NCBI RefSeq assembly: GCF_023016155.1
Contig: NZ_JALKBG010000006.1
Location: 496,001-560,000 of the forward strand
From: Aliiroseovarius sp. F20344
Lineage (GTDB): Bacteria; Pseudomonadota; Alphaproteobacteria; Rhodobacterales; Rhodobacteraceae
Direction of reading: 5' to 3'
DNA: 64,000 nt
Shown here piece by piece: positions 47,645 through 57,219 of the stretch. How positions within the stretch are numbered: the stretch's first letter is position 1; each line of letters opens with the position of its first letter. Under the pieces are notes generated by a model, which saw nothing but the letters and a program-made list of their open reading frames with translations, had not been told where the DNA came from and made no database searches. The translations under genes were made by a program, and so were the position numbers.

Positions 47645-49081
47645 ATGAGCTCTGTTGATTTTCAAACGGTTCTGCCTGAGCTGATCCTTGCGATCTATGC
47701 GATGGTGGCGCTTCTGGCTGCGGTCTATACGGGCAAGGATGCCTTGGCCAAACCGATCACATGGATCACCGGCGCCGTGATGGTGATCGTGGCCCTGATG
47801 GTGGCTGGCGGGGACGGCAACACTGCTGCCTTCAACGGCATGTTCCTTGATGACGCCTATGCGCGCTTTGCCAAGGTTGCGATCCTTTTGTCTGCCGCCG
47901 CTGTTTTGGTGATGGGCGAGGCGACCATGGCGCGTCGTGGCCTGCTGCGCTTTGAATACCCAATTCTAGTCACGCTCGGCACTGTCGGCATGATGATGAT
48001 GGTCTCTGCTGGGGATCTGATGTCGCTTTACATGGGGCTGGAGCTTCAATCGCTGTCGCTCTACGTCGTTGCGTCGCTGAACCGTGACAGCGTGAAGTCG
48101 ACCGAAGCCGGTCTGAAATATTTCGTGTTGGGCGCGTTGTCTTCGGGCCTGCTTCTTTATGGTTCTTCGCTGGTTTACGGCTATGCGGGCACAACGGTCT
48201 TCTCGGGCATCATCGAAGCCGCAAACCACGGTCAGGTTGGCCTTGGTCTTCTGATTGGTCTGGTCTTCGTGACCGCTGGTCTGGCCTTTAAAGTCTCAGC
48301 CGTACCGTTCCATATGTGGACCCCAGACGTGTACGAAGGCGCACCGACCCCGGTGACAGCGTTCTTTGCCACCGCTCCGAAATTGGCGGCCATGGGTCTT
48401 TTTGCCCGCGTCATGTTTGACGCATTCGGTCAGGCCGTAGGCGACTGGCAGCAGATCATCGCGCTTTTGGCGGTACTATCCATGTTCCTTGGCGCATTCG
48501 CGGCCATTGGGCAGACCAATATCAAGCGCCTGATGGCCTATTCATCCATCGCCCATATGGGCTTTGCCCTTCTTGGTCTGGCTGCGGGAAGTGAATACGG
48601 CATTCAAGCAATGCTGCTTTACATGGCTGTGTACCTGACCATGAACATCGGCACCTTCGCCTTCATCATGTCGATGGAGCGTGATGGCCGTCCGGTTACG
48701 GACATTGCCGCGCTGAACCAGTTTGCCGTGAATGACAAACTGAAGGGGTTGGCGATGCTGATCCTCTTGTTCTCGCTTGCTGGTGTGCCGCCCATGCTGG
48801 GCTTCTTTGCCAAATATGGTGTGCTGATCGCCGCAGTTCAGTCTGGTCTGACATGGCTGGCGGTGGCTGGTGTGATTGCATCCGTGATCGGCGCCTTCTA
48901 CTACCTGCGCATCGTGTACTTCATGTACTTTGGAGAAGAGGGTGACGGCGTTGAGCTGAACATGTCGCCTGCCGCATGGGCCGCTTTGATGGGGTCTGCC
49001 GCGATCATCCTATTGGGTGTCGTGAATTTCTTCGGCATCGAAGGCGCGGCCGCGGCCGCTGCAGAAGCCCTTGTCAAATAA
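47645..49081 (+). CDS. nuoN: NADH-quinone oxidoreductase subunit N
   Basis: 478 residues, an ND2-type antiporter-like subunit. Motifs are [60 protein letters not shown], and [29 protein letters not shown] precedes the ATG. The gene's last 11 bases overlap the TTG start of birA, and no terminator intervenes, so the transcript probably continues. Confidence 0.97.
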   Translation: MSSVDFQTVLPELILAIYAMVALLAAVYTGKDALAKPITWITGAVMVIVALMVAGGDGNTAAFNGMFLDDAYARFAKVAILLSAAAVLVMGEATMARRGLLRFEYPILVTLGTVGMMMMVSAGDLMSLYMGLELQSLSLYVVASLNRDSVKSTEAGLKYFVLGALSSGLLLYGSSLVYGYAGTTVFSGIIEAANHGQVGLGLLIGLVFVTAGLAFKVSAVPFHMWTPDVYEGAPTPVTAFFATAPKLAAMGLFARVMFDAFGQAVGDWQQIIALLAVLSMFLGAFAAIGQTNIKRLMAYSSIAHMGFALLGLAAGSEYGIQAMLLYMAVYLTMNIGTFAFIMSMERDGRPVTDIAALNQFAVNDKLKGLAMLILLFSLAGVPPMLGFFAKYGVLIAAVQSGLTWLAVAGVIASVIGAFYYLRIVYFMYFGEEGDGVELNMSPAAWAALMGSAAIILLGVVNFFGIEGAAAAAAEALVK

Positions 49082-49838
49082 CGGACTGCCCAAATGGCCA
49101 GACGGCGTTGAAAAACGCGTTCTGACCACGGTGGACAGCACCAATGAAGAGGCCCGGCGTATCGCGCCGGGCCTTTTGGGCCCTACATGGATCCTTGCGC
49201 TGGAACAGACCGCAGGTCGCGGACGTAGGGGCAGGGCATGGGCCGCGCCGAAAGGCCATTTCTCGGCCACTCTGGTCATGCGCCCGAATGAAACCCCTGA
49301 TAAGGTTGCGCTGCGCAGTTTCGTTGCGTCACTGGCTTTGTACGACGCCTTTGCGACGGCTACGGGTCGAACCGACGGGCTGTCGCTGAAATGGCCAAAT
49401 GACGTTTTGCTGAATGGCGGTAAAGTCGCTGGCATCCTTTTGGAAAGCGCCGGCGTGGCCGGAGGGCAAGTCAGCCACATCGCCATCGGGATCGGGGTTA
49501 ATCTGATCGACACGCCGCAGGTTGAACAAGTCGAAGCCGGAGCGGTCGCCCCTGTCAGCCTAGCCAGCGAAACCGGTGTTCAGTTATCGCAAGAAGACTT
49601 CCTGGGCTTTCTGGCCCCTGCGTATGATCACTACGAGACCCAATTTGTGACCTACGGGTTTGAACCAATCCGAGAAGCATGGCTCGCCCGGGCAGCTCGG
49701 TTGGGCGATACAATCACGGCCCGCACCACTCGTGACCAGTATGTGGGACGATTTGAAACAGTGGACGCGGCTGGCAACCTTGTCTTATCAACGGCCAAAG
49801 CGCGCGAGGTGATCCCCGCGGCCGAGATCTTTTTCTAA
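49071..49838 (+). CDS. birA: Biotin--[acetyl-CoA-carboxylase] ligase
   Basis: 255 residues, a monofunctional ligase lacking the DNA-binding N-terminus of E. coli Bir[11 protein letters not shown] opens the domain, [13 protein letters not shown] is the adenylate/biotin loop, and [21 protein letters not shown] carries the catalytic lysine. It attaches biotin to BCCP domains such as MccA Lys606 in this window. The only credible start is TTG at 49071, inside nuoN; no in-frame ATG is near. It is followed by coaX and rnj, an order usual in alphaproteobacteria. Confidence 0.94.
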   Translation: MSNNGLPKWPDGVEKRVLTTVDSTNEEARRIAPGLLGPTWILALEQTAGRGRRGRAWAAPKGHFSATLVMRPNETPDKVALRSFVASLALYDAFATATGRTDGLSLKWPNDVLLNGGKVAGILLESAGVAGGQVSHIAIGIGVNLIDTPQVEQVEAGAVAPVSLASETGVQLSQEDFLGFLAPAYDHYETQFVTYGFEPIREAWLARAARLGDTITARTTRDQYVGRFETVDAAGNLVLSTAKAREVIPAAEIFF

Positions 49839-49849
49839 GGGAGTGGCAC

Positions 49850-50629
49850 ATGCTTCTGGCCATTGACTGCGGCAATACAAACACCGTCTTCTCGATCTGG
49901 GATGGCGAGAAATTTCTGTGCACGCTCAGAACATCAACCCACCATTCGCGTACGGCAGACGCCTATTTCACTTGGTTCTCGACGCTGATCAATCACTACA
50001 AGATCGATCCGCAGATCACCGGATTGGTGGTCAGCTCGACCGTGCCACGCGTGGTCTGGAACCTGCGTGTCTTTGCGGATCGTTTCTTTGGCTGTCGCCC
50101 GCTGGTGGTTGGCAAGCCTGATTGCCTTTTGCCTGTCGCCCCACGCGTGGACCAGGGAACCACGCCCGGTCCTGACCGTCTGGCCAATGCCGTGGCTGGT
50201 TTTGAACGTTACGGTGGCGATTGCATGGTGGTGGATTTCGGAACCGCTACCAATATCGACGTGGTCGCCCATGATGGCGCCTATATCGGCGGCGTGATCG
50301 CACCGGGCGTAAACCTGTCGCTTGAGGCTCTGCACCAAGGGGCAGCGGCCCTTCCACATGTGGACGTGACCCAACCTGAAAAGGTGATTGGGACCAACAC
50401 GGTGGGCTGCATCCAATCTGGCATCTTTTGGGGCTATGTTGGCCTTGTGCAGGGGTTGGTGCAAAAGGTGAAAGACGAATATGGCCTTCCCATGAAGGTT
50501 ATCGGAACAGGAGGGCTCGCGCCGCTCTTTGAACAAGGCGCGCAACTATACGATAAGATCGACGAGGATCTGACCATGCACGGGCTTGTGCGCATCTACG
50601 ACTACAATAAGGAACAGGGCAACATATGA
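49850..50629 (+). CDS. coaX: Type III pantothenate kinase
   Basis: 259 residues of the ASKHA fold. It phosphorylates pantothenate in the first step of CoA synthesis. Motifs are LLAIDCGNTNTVFSIWDG (phosphate 1), GPDRLANAVAGFERYG, and VVDFGTATNIDVV (phosphate 2, catalytic Asp in the earlier segment). AAGGGAG precedes ATG at 49850. Its stop overlaps the rnj start (ATGA). Confidence 0.95.
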   Translation: MLLAIDCGNTNTVFSIWDGEKFLCTLRTSTHHSRTADAYFTWFSTLINHYKIDPQITGLVVSSTVPRVVWNLRVFADRFFGCRPLVVGKPDCLLPVAPRVDQGTTPGPDRLANAVAGFERYGGDCMVVDFGTATNIDVVAHDGAYIGGVIAPGVNLSLEALHQGAAALPHVDVTQPEKVIGTNTVGCIQSGIFWGYVGLVQGLVQKVKDEYGLPMKVIGTGGLAPLFEQGAQLYDKIDEDLTMHGLVRIYDYNKEQGNI

Positions 50630-52287
50630 GTGCTGACCGTCTGATTTACCTCCCGCTGGGGGGCGCCGGCGAGATCGGCATGAATGCCTATGTCTATGGC
50701 TATGGCAAACCCGGAAAGGAACGGCTGATCCTTGTGGATCTGGGTGTGACTTTCCCGGATATGGATACGACGCCGGGCGTGAACCTGATCATGCCCGACG
50801 TCACATGGCTGGCAGACAACGCCGACCGGCTTGAAGCGATTTTCATCACCCACGCGCACGAAGACCACGTGGGCGCTGTTGGGCGTTTGTACTCCAAGCT
50901 GAAGGCGCCGATCCACGCGCGCCCTTTCACGCGCTATCATGCGCAGCGAAAGATGGAAGAAGCGGGGCAGGTGGCTGAGGCCGTAATTGCCGCGGGTGTC
51001 TATCCGCAGGTGATTGATGCTGGGCCGTTTAAGGTCAGCTTCATGCCGCTCAGCCATTCGATCCCGGAAAGCGCTGGCTTGGTGATTGATACGCCCGCGG
51101 GCCGGATCGTGCACACCGGTGACTTCAAGTTGGATGAGACCCCAGTGTTGGGTGACAAGTTTGACGAAGGCTTGTGGCGCAAGATCGCGAAGCCTGGCGT
51201 AAAGGCGCTGGTCTGCGATTCCACCAACGTGTTTTCCCCCAATCCCGGACGCTCCGAGGCCGAGGTTGGCCCCGAGCTGGTGGCCCTGATGAAAGACGCG
51301 CCGCATATGGTTGTGGCGACGACATTTGCCTCAAACGTGGCGCGGGTGAAGCAACTGGCCGAGGCAGGCAAGGCCGCCGGGCGCTCGATCTGCTTGTTGG
51401 GACGCGCGATGCGGCGGATGATTCAAGCAGGGATCGAAACGGGTGAGTTGGATGACTTTCCGACCACTGTGACGCCGGAAGATGCCCGCGACATTCCGCG
51501 TGAAAACCTGATGCTGATCGTGACAGGAAGCCAAGGCGAACGCCGGGCGGCCTCGGCGCAATTGGCGCGGGGCAAGTATATGGGGCTGACGATGGCGGAA
51601 GGGGACATGTTCCTGTTTTCGTCGAAGACCATTCCGGGCAACGAGCGCGGCGTCATTCGCATCATGAATGCGTTTTCCGAGATGGGCGTGGAACTGGTGG
51701 CCGAGAACGACCGCTACCACGTTTCGGGTCACGCGAACCGCCCCGATCTTTTGCGCGCACATGAGATCATCAACCCCGAAATGGTGATCCCAATGCATGG
51801 TGAACACCGGCATCTGCGTGAACATGCCAAGCTTGCGTCTGATGCGGGGCGGGCCTCGATGGTGGTAGTGAACGGAGCCGTATGTGATCTGACCGGGGAT
51901 CAGCCTCATGTTGTGGAACATGTTGAAACGGATCGCATCTATCTGGATGGGGACATTCTGATCGGGTCGCTTGACGGCATTGTGCGCGACCGTATCCGAT
52001 TGGCGCTGAACGGCCATGTGATCGTGAACGTGATCTTAGATGGTGATGAGCCGTTAGGGGAGCCGTGGGTGGAGCTCATGGGCCTGCCAGAGGTTGGTCA
52101 GTCAAATGCGCCTTTGGTGGATGTTCTAGAAGAAGACCTTGGTCAGTTCCTTATGCGCGCTGCGAACAAGACGCTTCGCGACGAAGATAAGCTAGCGGAC
52201 GAACTGAAACGCATCGCGCGCAAATCCACCAATGATGAGATCGGGCGCAAGCCTGAAGTGACCATCATCGTCAGCCGGTTGGAGTAA
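50626..52287 (+). CDS. rnj: Ribonuclease J
   Basis: 553 residues of the metallo-beta-lactamase/beta-CASP RNase J family for 5'-end and internal mRNA or rRNA processing. Zinc ligands are ITHAHEDHVGAV, PLSHSIPESAG, and VHTGDFKLDETP; beta-CASP marks are CDSTNVFSPNPGRSEAEV, VTGSQGERRAAS, and HVSGHANRPDL with PMHGEHRHLREHAKLA. The C-terminal part (about 460-553) is the RNase J-specific domain. It is coupled to coaX and ends at a strong terminator. Confidence 0.95.
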   Translation: MSADRLIYLPLGGAGEIGMNAYVYGYGKPGKERLILVDLGVTFPDMDTTPGVNLIMPDVTWLADNADRLEAIFITHAHEDHVGAVGRLYSKLKAPIHARPFTRYHAQRKMEEAGQVAEAVIAAGVYPQVIDAGPFKVSFMPLSHSIPESAGLVIDTPAGRIVHTGDFKLDETPVLGDKFDEGLWRKIAKPGVKALVCDSTNVFSPNPGRSEAEVGPELVALMKDAPHMVVATTFASNVARVKQLAEAGKAAGRSICLLGRAMRRMIQAGIETGELDDFPTTVTPEDARDIPRENLMLIVTGSQGERRAASAQLARGKYMGLTMAEGDMFLFSSKTIPGNERGVIRIMNAFSEMGVELVAENDRYHVSGHANRPDLLRAHEIINPEMVIPMHGEHRHLREHAKLASDAGRASMVVVNGAVCDLTGDQPHVVEHVETDRIYLDGDILIGSLDGIVRDRIRLALNGHVIVNVILDGDEPLGEPWVELMGLPEVGQSNAPLVDVLEEDLGQFLMRAANKTLRDEDKLADELKRIARKSTNDEIGRKPEVTIIVSRLE

Positions 52288-52316
52288 ACGTCGCACCGTA
52301 AGGGGGCTTGCAAAAA

Positions 52317-52354
52317 GAAAAACCGCGCGAACCTGGTGGGGTCGCGCGGTTTTC
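52317..52354. terminator. Bidirectional terminator between rnj and the helicase gene
   Basis: AAAAACCGCGCGA and TCGCGCGGTTTT form a GC-rich stem flanked by A-run and T-run, so it can serve both converging transcripts. It lies 29 bases after the rnj stop and 20 bases after the helicase stop on the other strand. Confidence 0.9.
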
Positions 52355-52373
52355 TGTTCAATGCTGCAAGGTC

Positions 52374-53843
52374 TTAACCCGCGCGCCGTTCCTCAAAGCT
52401 TTTGGCGATAAACTCGGGCAGGTGATCACCCATGCCGACCACTTTGTTGGTGTCGCGACGGTTGCCACCGCGGCCACGTCCCTTGTTGCGATCATTCCGC
52501 TCGGGCTTGGCTTCGGGCTTTGGTTGTTCTTTCACGGGGGCTTCGGTCTTGATGTCTTGGGCATCATCAGACTTGCGCTTGCGCGCAGGCTTTTCTGTCA
52601 CTTCATCGACCGACTTGCGCTTACGGGCAGGTCTTGCGGGTTTTTCAGTGCGCTGCTCATCAGATTTCGCACGGCTGCGCTGAGGCTTTTCGTTCGAAAC
52701 TGGATTTTCAACGCGCGGGATTTCCTGTTCGATCAGACGTTCAACCGCTTCAAGGTTTTTGTCGTCACGCGGCTCGCAAATCATGATGGCTTTGCCTTCA
52801 CGACCTGCGCGACCGGTACGCCCAATGCGGTGGACGTAATCTTCAGCGTGACCCGGCACATCATAGTTAAACACGTGGCTCACATTCGGAATATCAAGCC
52901 CGCGGGCTGCCACGTCTGATGCACACAAGAACCGAAGCGTACCCGCGCGGAATCCATCCAAAACTTCCATGCGTTTGGACTGATCCAGATCACCGTGGAT
53001 TGGAGCAGCGTCATATCCGTATTTGCTAAGGGATTTCGCGCAGATATCCACATCCGTCTTCCGGTTGCAGAAGATAATTGCGTTGGTGCATTTGTCGCCT
53101 TCACGGTCGATAAGTGCCCGCAAGAGCTTGCGTTTTTCGGACGCGGCACGGTCACGGCGCGAGGCCTTGAACATGCACAATTCCTGCGTGATCGTCTCGG
53201 ATGTGGTTGCCTGACGGGCGACCTCGATCCGTTCGGGGTTCGACAGGAAGGTGTTGGTGATCCGCTCAATCTCGGGCGCCATGGTGGCCGAGAAGAATAG
53301 GGTCTGGCGCGTAAACGGCGTCAGGCCGAAAATACGTTCGATGTCGGGAATGAACCCCATGTCGAGCATCCGGTCGGCTTCGTCCACCACCATGATCTGC
53401 ACGCCGGTCAGCAAAAGCTTACCGCGCTCGAAATGGTCCAATAGGCGACCCGGTGTGGCGATCAGAACGTCAACACCACGGTCGATCAGTTGGTCTTGCT
53501 CTTTAAAGCTTACGCCGCCGATCAAAAGCGCTTTGGTCAGTTTCACATGCTTTGCATAGATGTCGAAATTCTCAGCGACCTGGGCTGCCAATTCGCGCGT
53601 GGGGCAAAGCACCAAGGAACGCGGCATACGCGCACGCGCGCGACCCCGTGCCAAGGCCGAAATCATGGGCAAGGTGAAGGATGCGGTTTTACCGGTACCA
53701 GTCTGGGCAATCCCAAGAACGTCGCGGCCTTCAAGGGCCGGGGGGATGGCACCCGCCTGAATGGGGGTGGGGCTTTCATAGCCCGCTTCATCAACAGCTT
53801 TCAGCACTTTCGGGCTGAGTTTTAAATCAGAAAATTTGGTCAT
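52374..53843 (-). CDS. DEAD-box ATP-dependent RNA helicase (RhlE-like)
   Basis: 489 residues. Motifs in order are the Q motif (GYESPTPIQAGAIPPAL), AQTGTGKTASFTLP, PTRELAAQV, TPGRLLDHF, VVDEADRMLDMGF, FFSATMAPEI, IIFCNRKTDVDI, ASDVAARGLDIPNVSHV, and HRIGRTGRAGREGKA. The C-terminal tail (about 370-489) is basic, low-complexity and ends in RGRGGNRRDTNKVVG, likely an RNA-binding extension. The general pattern is RhlE-like. It stands alone between a terminator and a 190-base upstream gap. Confidence 0.93.
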   Translation of the reverse strand: MTKFSDLKLSPKVLKAVDEAGYESPTPIQAGAIPPALEGRDVLGIAQTGTGKTASFTLPMISALARGRARARMPRSLVLCPTRELAAQVAENFDIYAKHVKLTKALLIGGVSFKEQDQLIDRGVDVLIATPGRLLDHFERGKLLLTGVQIMVVDEADRMLDMGFIPDIERIFGLTPFTRQTLFFSATMAPEIERITNTFLSNPERIEVARQATTSETITQELCMFKASRRDRAASEKRKLLRALIDREGDKCTNAIIFCNRKTDVDICAKSLSKYGYDAAPIHGDLDQSKRMEVLDGFRAGTLRFLCASDVAARGLDIPNVSHVFNYDVPGHAEDYVHRIGRTGRAGREGKAIMICEPRDDKNLEAVERLIEQEIPRVENPVSNEKPQRSRAKSDEQRTEKPARPARKRKSVDEVTEKPARKRKSDDAQDIKTEAPVKEQPKPEAKPERNDRNKGRGRGGNRRDTNKVVGMGDHLPEFIAKSFEERRAG

Positions 53844-54033
53844 GTATGTCCTGTTTCACGGACATGTCGCGCCCGTGCGTCTAAGAAGGGAAGGCCCGTG
53901 TGGCGTGTGCGCATATTCAGCGCCCCTTCGGTTGGGCATGTGGGTAAAGAAAAAAAGGGCCTTGGTCAATGACATGGGTCATATTCTGCCCAATCCCAGC
54001 AAAGCGTTGCGAATGTTGCACAAATAGCGACAG

Positions 54034-54657
54034 CTAGGCTGAGGGATGCAGGATAGGCTGATATCCGTGGCGCAGGATATCAATGATTGGTGCAGGCGTC
54101 AGCACAGTGACACGCTCGGCTGGTTGCGGGATTGCAGGACCATATTTGTCACGCAGATAGGGGAAAGCCCGCTGCTGATGAAGCAGAAAGGGCTGATTAT
54201 CCCTTAGGATAAAGCTGCCGTCTGGCAGGTCCGCGCATGATGCCTCGTGCCTGACCTGTTGTCGCGAACGTGTCACGCGCGACTGGTGCAGAACACGATC
54301 CATTTCGCGATGTGACATCGGTTCATGTGCCTCTGACCAGGCTGCTTTGAAGCGCTTGTAAGCTTTTGGTCGGCAATAGGCGCAAGGGCGGTGACCTGCG
54401 GCCAATCCAACTGCTTCGTCCAAAAAGAAAAGCGGTGTCCACGCCCGTGTCGGCATGGGGCCGTGATTGCGGCCTTTTGGATGTTTAAGGTCGCAGATAA
54501 TCCAATGCTTGTGTTTCCAGCGGGATGTACCCAGCTTGCCGTCGGTGAAAGGCAGGATGCCCCGATTTCCGGTGAATATCCCGCGGGCTGTGTCCGCCAC
54601 AATCTCGCCCGTTGGCAAAACGCGGTTTTGCAAAGGCGAGGGGCGTGGCGGGCACAT
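54034..54657 (-). CDS. Conserved protein with Cys-X2-Cys motif, function unknown
   Basis: 207 residues, soluble, rich in Trp, His and Pro. Conserved-looking parts are RGIFTGNRGILPF, KHWIICDL, MPTRAWTPLFFLDEAVGLAAGHRPCAYCRP (read as two stretches), and MDRVLHQSR. GHRPCAYCRPKAYKRF slightly resembles the zinc-binding Cys region of Ada, but the rest does not. It starts 3 bases after the prfC stop, so it is the second gene of that operon. I cannot assign a function. Confidence 0.6.
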   Translation of the reverse strand: MCPPRPSPLQNRVLPTGEIVADTARGIFTGNRGILPFTDGKLGTSRWKHKHWIICDLKHPKGRNHGPMPTRAWTPLFFLDEAVGLAAGHRPCAYCRPKAYKRFKAAWSEAHEPMSHREMDRVLHQSRVTRSRQQVRHEASCADLPDGSFILRDNQPFLLHQQRAFPYLRDKYGPAIPQPAERVTVLTPAPIIDILRHGYQPILHPSA

Positions 54658-54660
54658 GGC

Positions 54661-56268
54661 TTATACCATCATTTCCTTGGTGGCGGACAGGCGTAGATTG
54701 GGATAATCACGTTCAACACGATCGATATCCCATTGAAGACGCGTCAGAAATACTGGATCTCCGTCGTTATCATGGGCAATGTGCTGCTTGTTAGCGTCGA
54801 CCAGCTTTTCGACTTCATCCTTTTCGCCAAGGATCCAACGGGCCGAGGTGAATTGGGACTGTTCAAACCGCACAGGCAGGCCGTATTCCATTTCAATCCG
54901 GCTTGCGAGCACTTCGAACTGAAGCGCGCCAACGACGCCAACGATGAAGCCGGAACCAATGTTGGGTTTAAAGACCTTCGCAGCCCCTTCTTCCGCAAAC
55001 TGCATCAGTGCCTTTTCAAGGTGCTTGGCTTTCATCGGATCGCCCGCGCGCACTGTTTGAAGCAGCTCTGGCGCGAAAGAGGGGATGCCGGTGGCGCGGA
55101 TCATTTCGCCCTCGGTCAGCGTGTCGCCGATGCGCAGCTGTCCGTGGTTCGGGATGCCGATGATGTCACCTGCCCAAGCTTCTTCCGCAAGCTCGCGGTC
55201 AGAGGCAAGAAACAGCACAGGGTTCGAAACTGCCATCGGTTTCTTCGAGCGCACATGTGTCAGTTTCATACCGCGTTTGAAGTGGCCCGAGGCCAGACGC
55301 ATGAACGCGACGCGGTCACGGTGCTTCGGATCCATGTTGGCCTGAACCTTGAAGACAAAGCCCGCGACTTTCTTTTCCTCGGGCGCGATGGCACGGGGAT
55401 CAGCCTGCTGGGGCTGCGGTTCCGGGCCGTAATTGGCGATTCCCTGCATCAATTCCTGCACGCCGAACGAGTTGATGGCCGAGCCGAACCATATTGGCGT
55501 CATGTGGCCTTCCAAAACCGATTGAGGGTCGAGTTTAGGCAAAAGTTCCTTCGCCATCTCGACCTCTTCCAAGAACTTCTCAAGCAGATGTTCGGGCACA
55601 TGCTCGGCCAGTTTGGGGTCGTCCAGCCCATTGATCTCGATGGTCTCAGCCACGACATTTCTGTCGGCGCGGTCCATCAGTTCAAGGCGATCATTCAAAA
55701 GGTCATAGGTGCCCATGAAGTCGCGACCCATCCCGATAGGCCAACTGGCCGGGGACACGTCGATGGCCAAGTTCTCTTGGATTTCGTCAATAATATCAAA
55801 TGTATCGCGGCTTTCGCGGTCCATCTTGTTACAGAAGGTCAGAATGGGCAGATCGCGCAGACGGCAGACTTCGAACAGTTTCTGGGTTTGGCTTTCAACA
55901 CCTTTCGCCCCGTCGATCACCATAACCGCCGCGTCCACAGCGGTCAGCGTGCGATAGGTGTCTTCCGAGAAATCCGAGTGGCCGGGCGTGTCCACCAGAT
56001 TGAAGCGGTATTTGCCGAAATCAAACGACATGGCCGAGGCCGAGACCGAGATGCCCCGGTCTTGCTCCATCTTCATGAAGTCGGATCGTGTGCGCCGTGC
56101 CTCGCCCTTGGCGCGCACCTGTCCGGCCATCTGAATGGCGCCACCATACAGAAGGAATTTCTCGGTCAGGGTCGTCTTGCCGGCATCCGGGTGGCTGATG
56201 ATCGCAAAAGTGCGACGGCGCGCAATCTCGGGCGGCAATTCGGGGCGGTTTGTATTCGTGTCCAACAT
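54661..56268 (-). CDS. prfC: Peptide chain release factor 3
   Basis: 535 residues of the GTPase that recycles RF1/RF2 from the ribosome. G motifs are FAIISHPDAGKTTLTEKFLLYGG, DTPGHSDFSEDTYRTL and FCNKMDRESRD; a translation-factor domain 2 and the RF3-specific C-terminus (FIVGVVGALQFEVLASRIEMEYGLPV) follow. ATG at 56268 gives the family-like start before RRRTFAIIS; an ATG at 56307 adds 13 residues. No strong ribosome site is seen for either. It leads a two-gene operon. Confidence 0.95.
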   Translation of the reverse strand: MLDTNTNRPELPPEIARRRTFAIISHPDAGKTTLTEKFLLYGGAIQMAGQVRAKGEARRTRSDFMKMEQDRGISVSASAMSFDFGKYRFNLVDTPGHSDFSEDTYRTLTAVDAAVMVIDGAKGVESQTQKLFEVCRLRDLPILTFCNKMDRESRDTFDIIDEIQENLAIDVSPASWPIGMGRDFMGTYDLLNDRLELMDRADRNVVAETIEINGLDDPKLAEHVPEHLLEKFLEEVEMAKELLPKLDPQSVLEGHMTPIWFGSAINSFGVQELMQGIANYGPEPQPQQADPRAIAPEEKKVAGFVFKVQANMDPKHRDRVAFMRLASGHFKRGMKLTHVRSKKPMAVSNPVLFLASDRELAEEAWAGDIIGIPNHGQLRIGDTLTEGEMIRATGIPSFAPELLQTVRAGDPMKAKHLEKALMQFAEEGAAKVFKPNIGSGFIVGVVGALQFEVLASRIEMEYGLPVRFEQSQFTSARWILGEKDEVEKLVDANKQHIAHDNDGDPVFLTRLQWDIDRVERDYPNLRLSATKEMMV

Positions 56269-56371
56269 GGATTGGCATATAGCGACGGGGGCAGGGTGGT
56301 GCAACATGCATGCACGCTTCCCTCAGACGGGATGCGCTGCTAGGTCTGGGTCAAACACGGTGGAGGATAAG

Positions 56372-57151
56372 ATGGATCTGGGAATCTCTGGCAAGCGCGC
56401 ACTGGTCTGCGCATCGTCCAAAGGGTTGGGATTTGGCTGCGCACAGGCTTTGGCGCGTGAAGGCGTGTCGCTGGTGATGAACGCACGGACCGAGGGTCCG
56501 TTGTTGGAGGCTGCCGAAGCAATCCGAGCCGAAACGGGCGTCGAAGTGGTGACCGTGGCCGCCGACATCACATCGGAAGAGGGCCGCGCACGCGTTCTAA
56601 AGGCCGCAGGCGACGTTGATATTCTTGTCACCAATGCGGGCGGGCCGCCCCCCGGCACTTGGACCGATTGGGAACGCGACGCGTTCATTGAAGCCTTTGA
56701 CGCCAATATGCTGACGCCGATTGCACTGATGCAGGCGCTCATCCCGGGTATGGCAGAGCGCGGTTGGGGCCGTGTTGTGAACATCACGAGCGTGTCCGTG
56801 AAGGCTCCGATTGCGGTTTTGGGGCTGTCCAACACAGCACGTACAGGTCTGACCGGCTTTGTCGCAGGCGTCTCGCGCCAGATGGCGGGTCAGGGTGTGA
56901 TCATCAACAACCTTCTACCGGGGCTGCACGACACGGATCGCATGATCTCGCTTGATCAGGCGGCTGCGGATGCGAGCGGCGTGTCATTTGACGAGGCGCG
57001 CGCGCAGAAGTTCCAAACCCTTCCGGCCGGACGCTATGGCACCAAGGAAGAATTCGGCGCCACTTGCGCTTTCATGTGTTCGCAACATGCGGGTTTCATG
57101 ATCGGACAGAATGTGCTTCTGGATGGCGGTGCGACCAACACGACGCTCTGA
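56372..57151 (+). CDS. Short-chain dehydrogenase/reductase lacking the usual YxxxK
   Basis: 259 residues with a Rossmann fold: ALVCASSKGLGFGCAQAL is the nucleotide loop (a variant of TGxxxGxG), VAADITSEEG and LVTNAGGPPPGTW are standard, and the C-terminus has GQNVLLDGGATNT. At the catalytic position, where most have YxxxK, this reads SNTAR (in GLSNTARTGLTGF). A subgroup of SDRs shows this change; the conserved Ser (NITSVSV) remains. TGGAGG precedes the ATG at 56372. It is divergent from prfC. Reaction unknown. Confidence 0.88.
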   Translation: MDLGISGKRALVCASSKGLGFGCAQALAREGVSLVMNARTEGPLLEAAEAIRAETGVEVVTVAADITSEEGRARVLKAAGDVDILVTNAGGPPPGTWTDWERDAFIEAFDANMLTPIALMQALIPGMAERGWGRVVNITSVSVKAPIAVLGLSNTARTGLTGFVAGVSRQMAGQGVIINNLLPGLHDTDRMISLDQAAADASGVSFDEARAQKFQTLPAGRYGTKEEFGATCAFMCSQHAGFMIGQNVLLDGGATNTTL

Positions 57152-57219
57152 CCACTGACACCTCAATCCACCATCATTTGCTGCCTGAACAACATGGCTA
57201 AGGCCAAAGGAGAAACACG

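Noticed and set aside
54733-56343. Long plus-strand open frame (536 codons)
   Set aside because: Antisense to prfC, which has all its GTPase motifs; the plus-strand reading has no recognisable domain.
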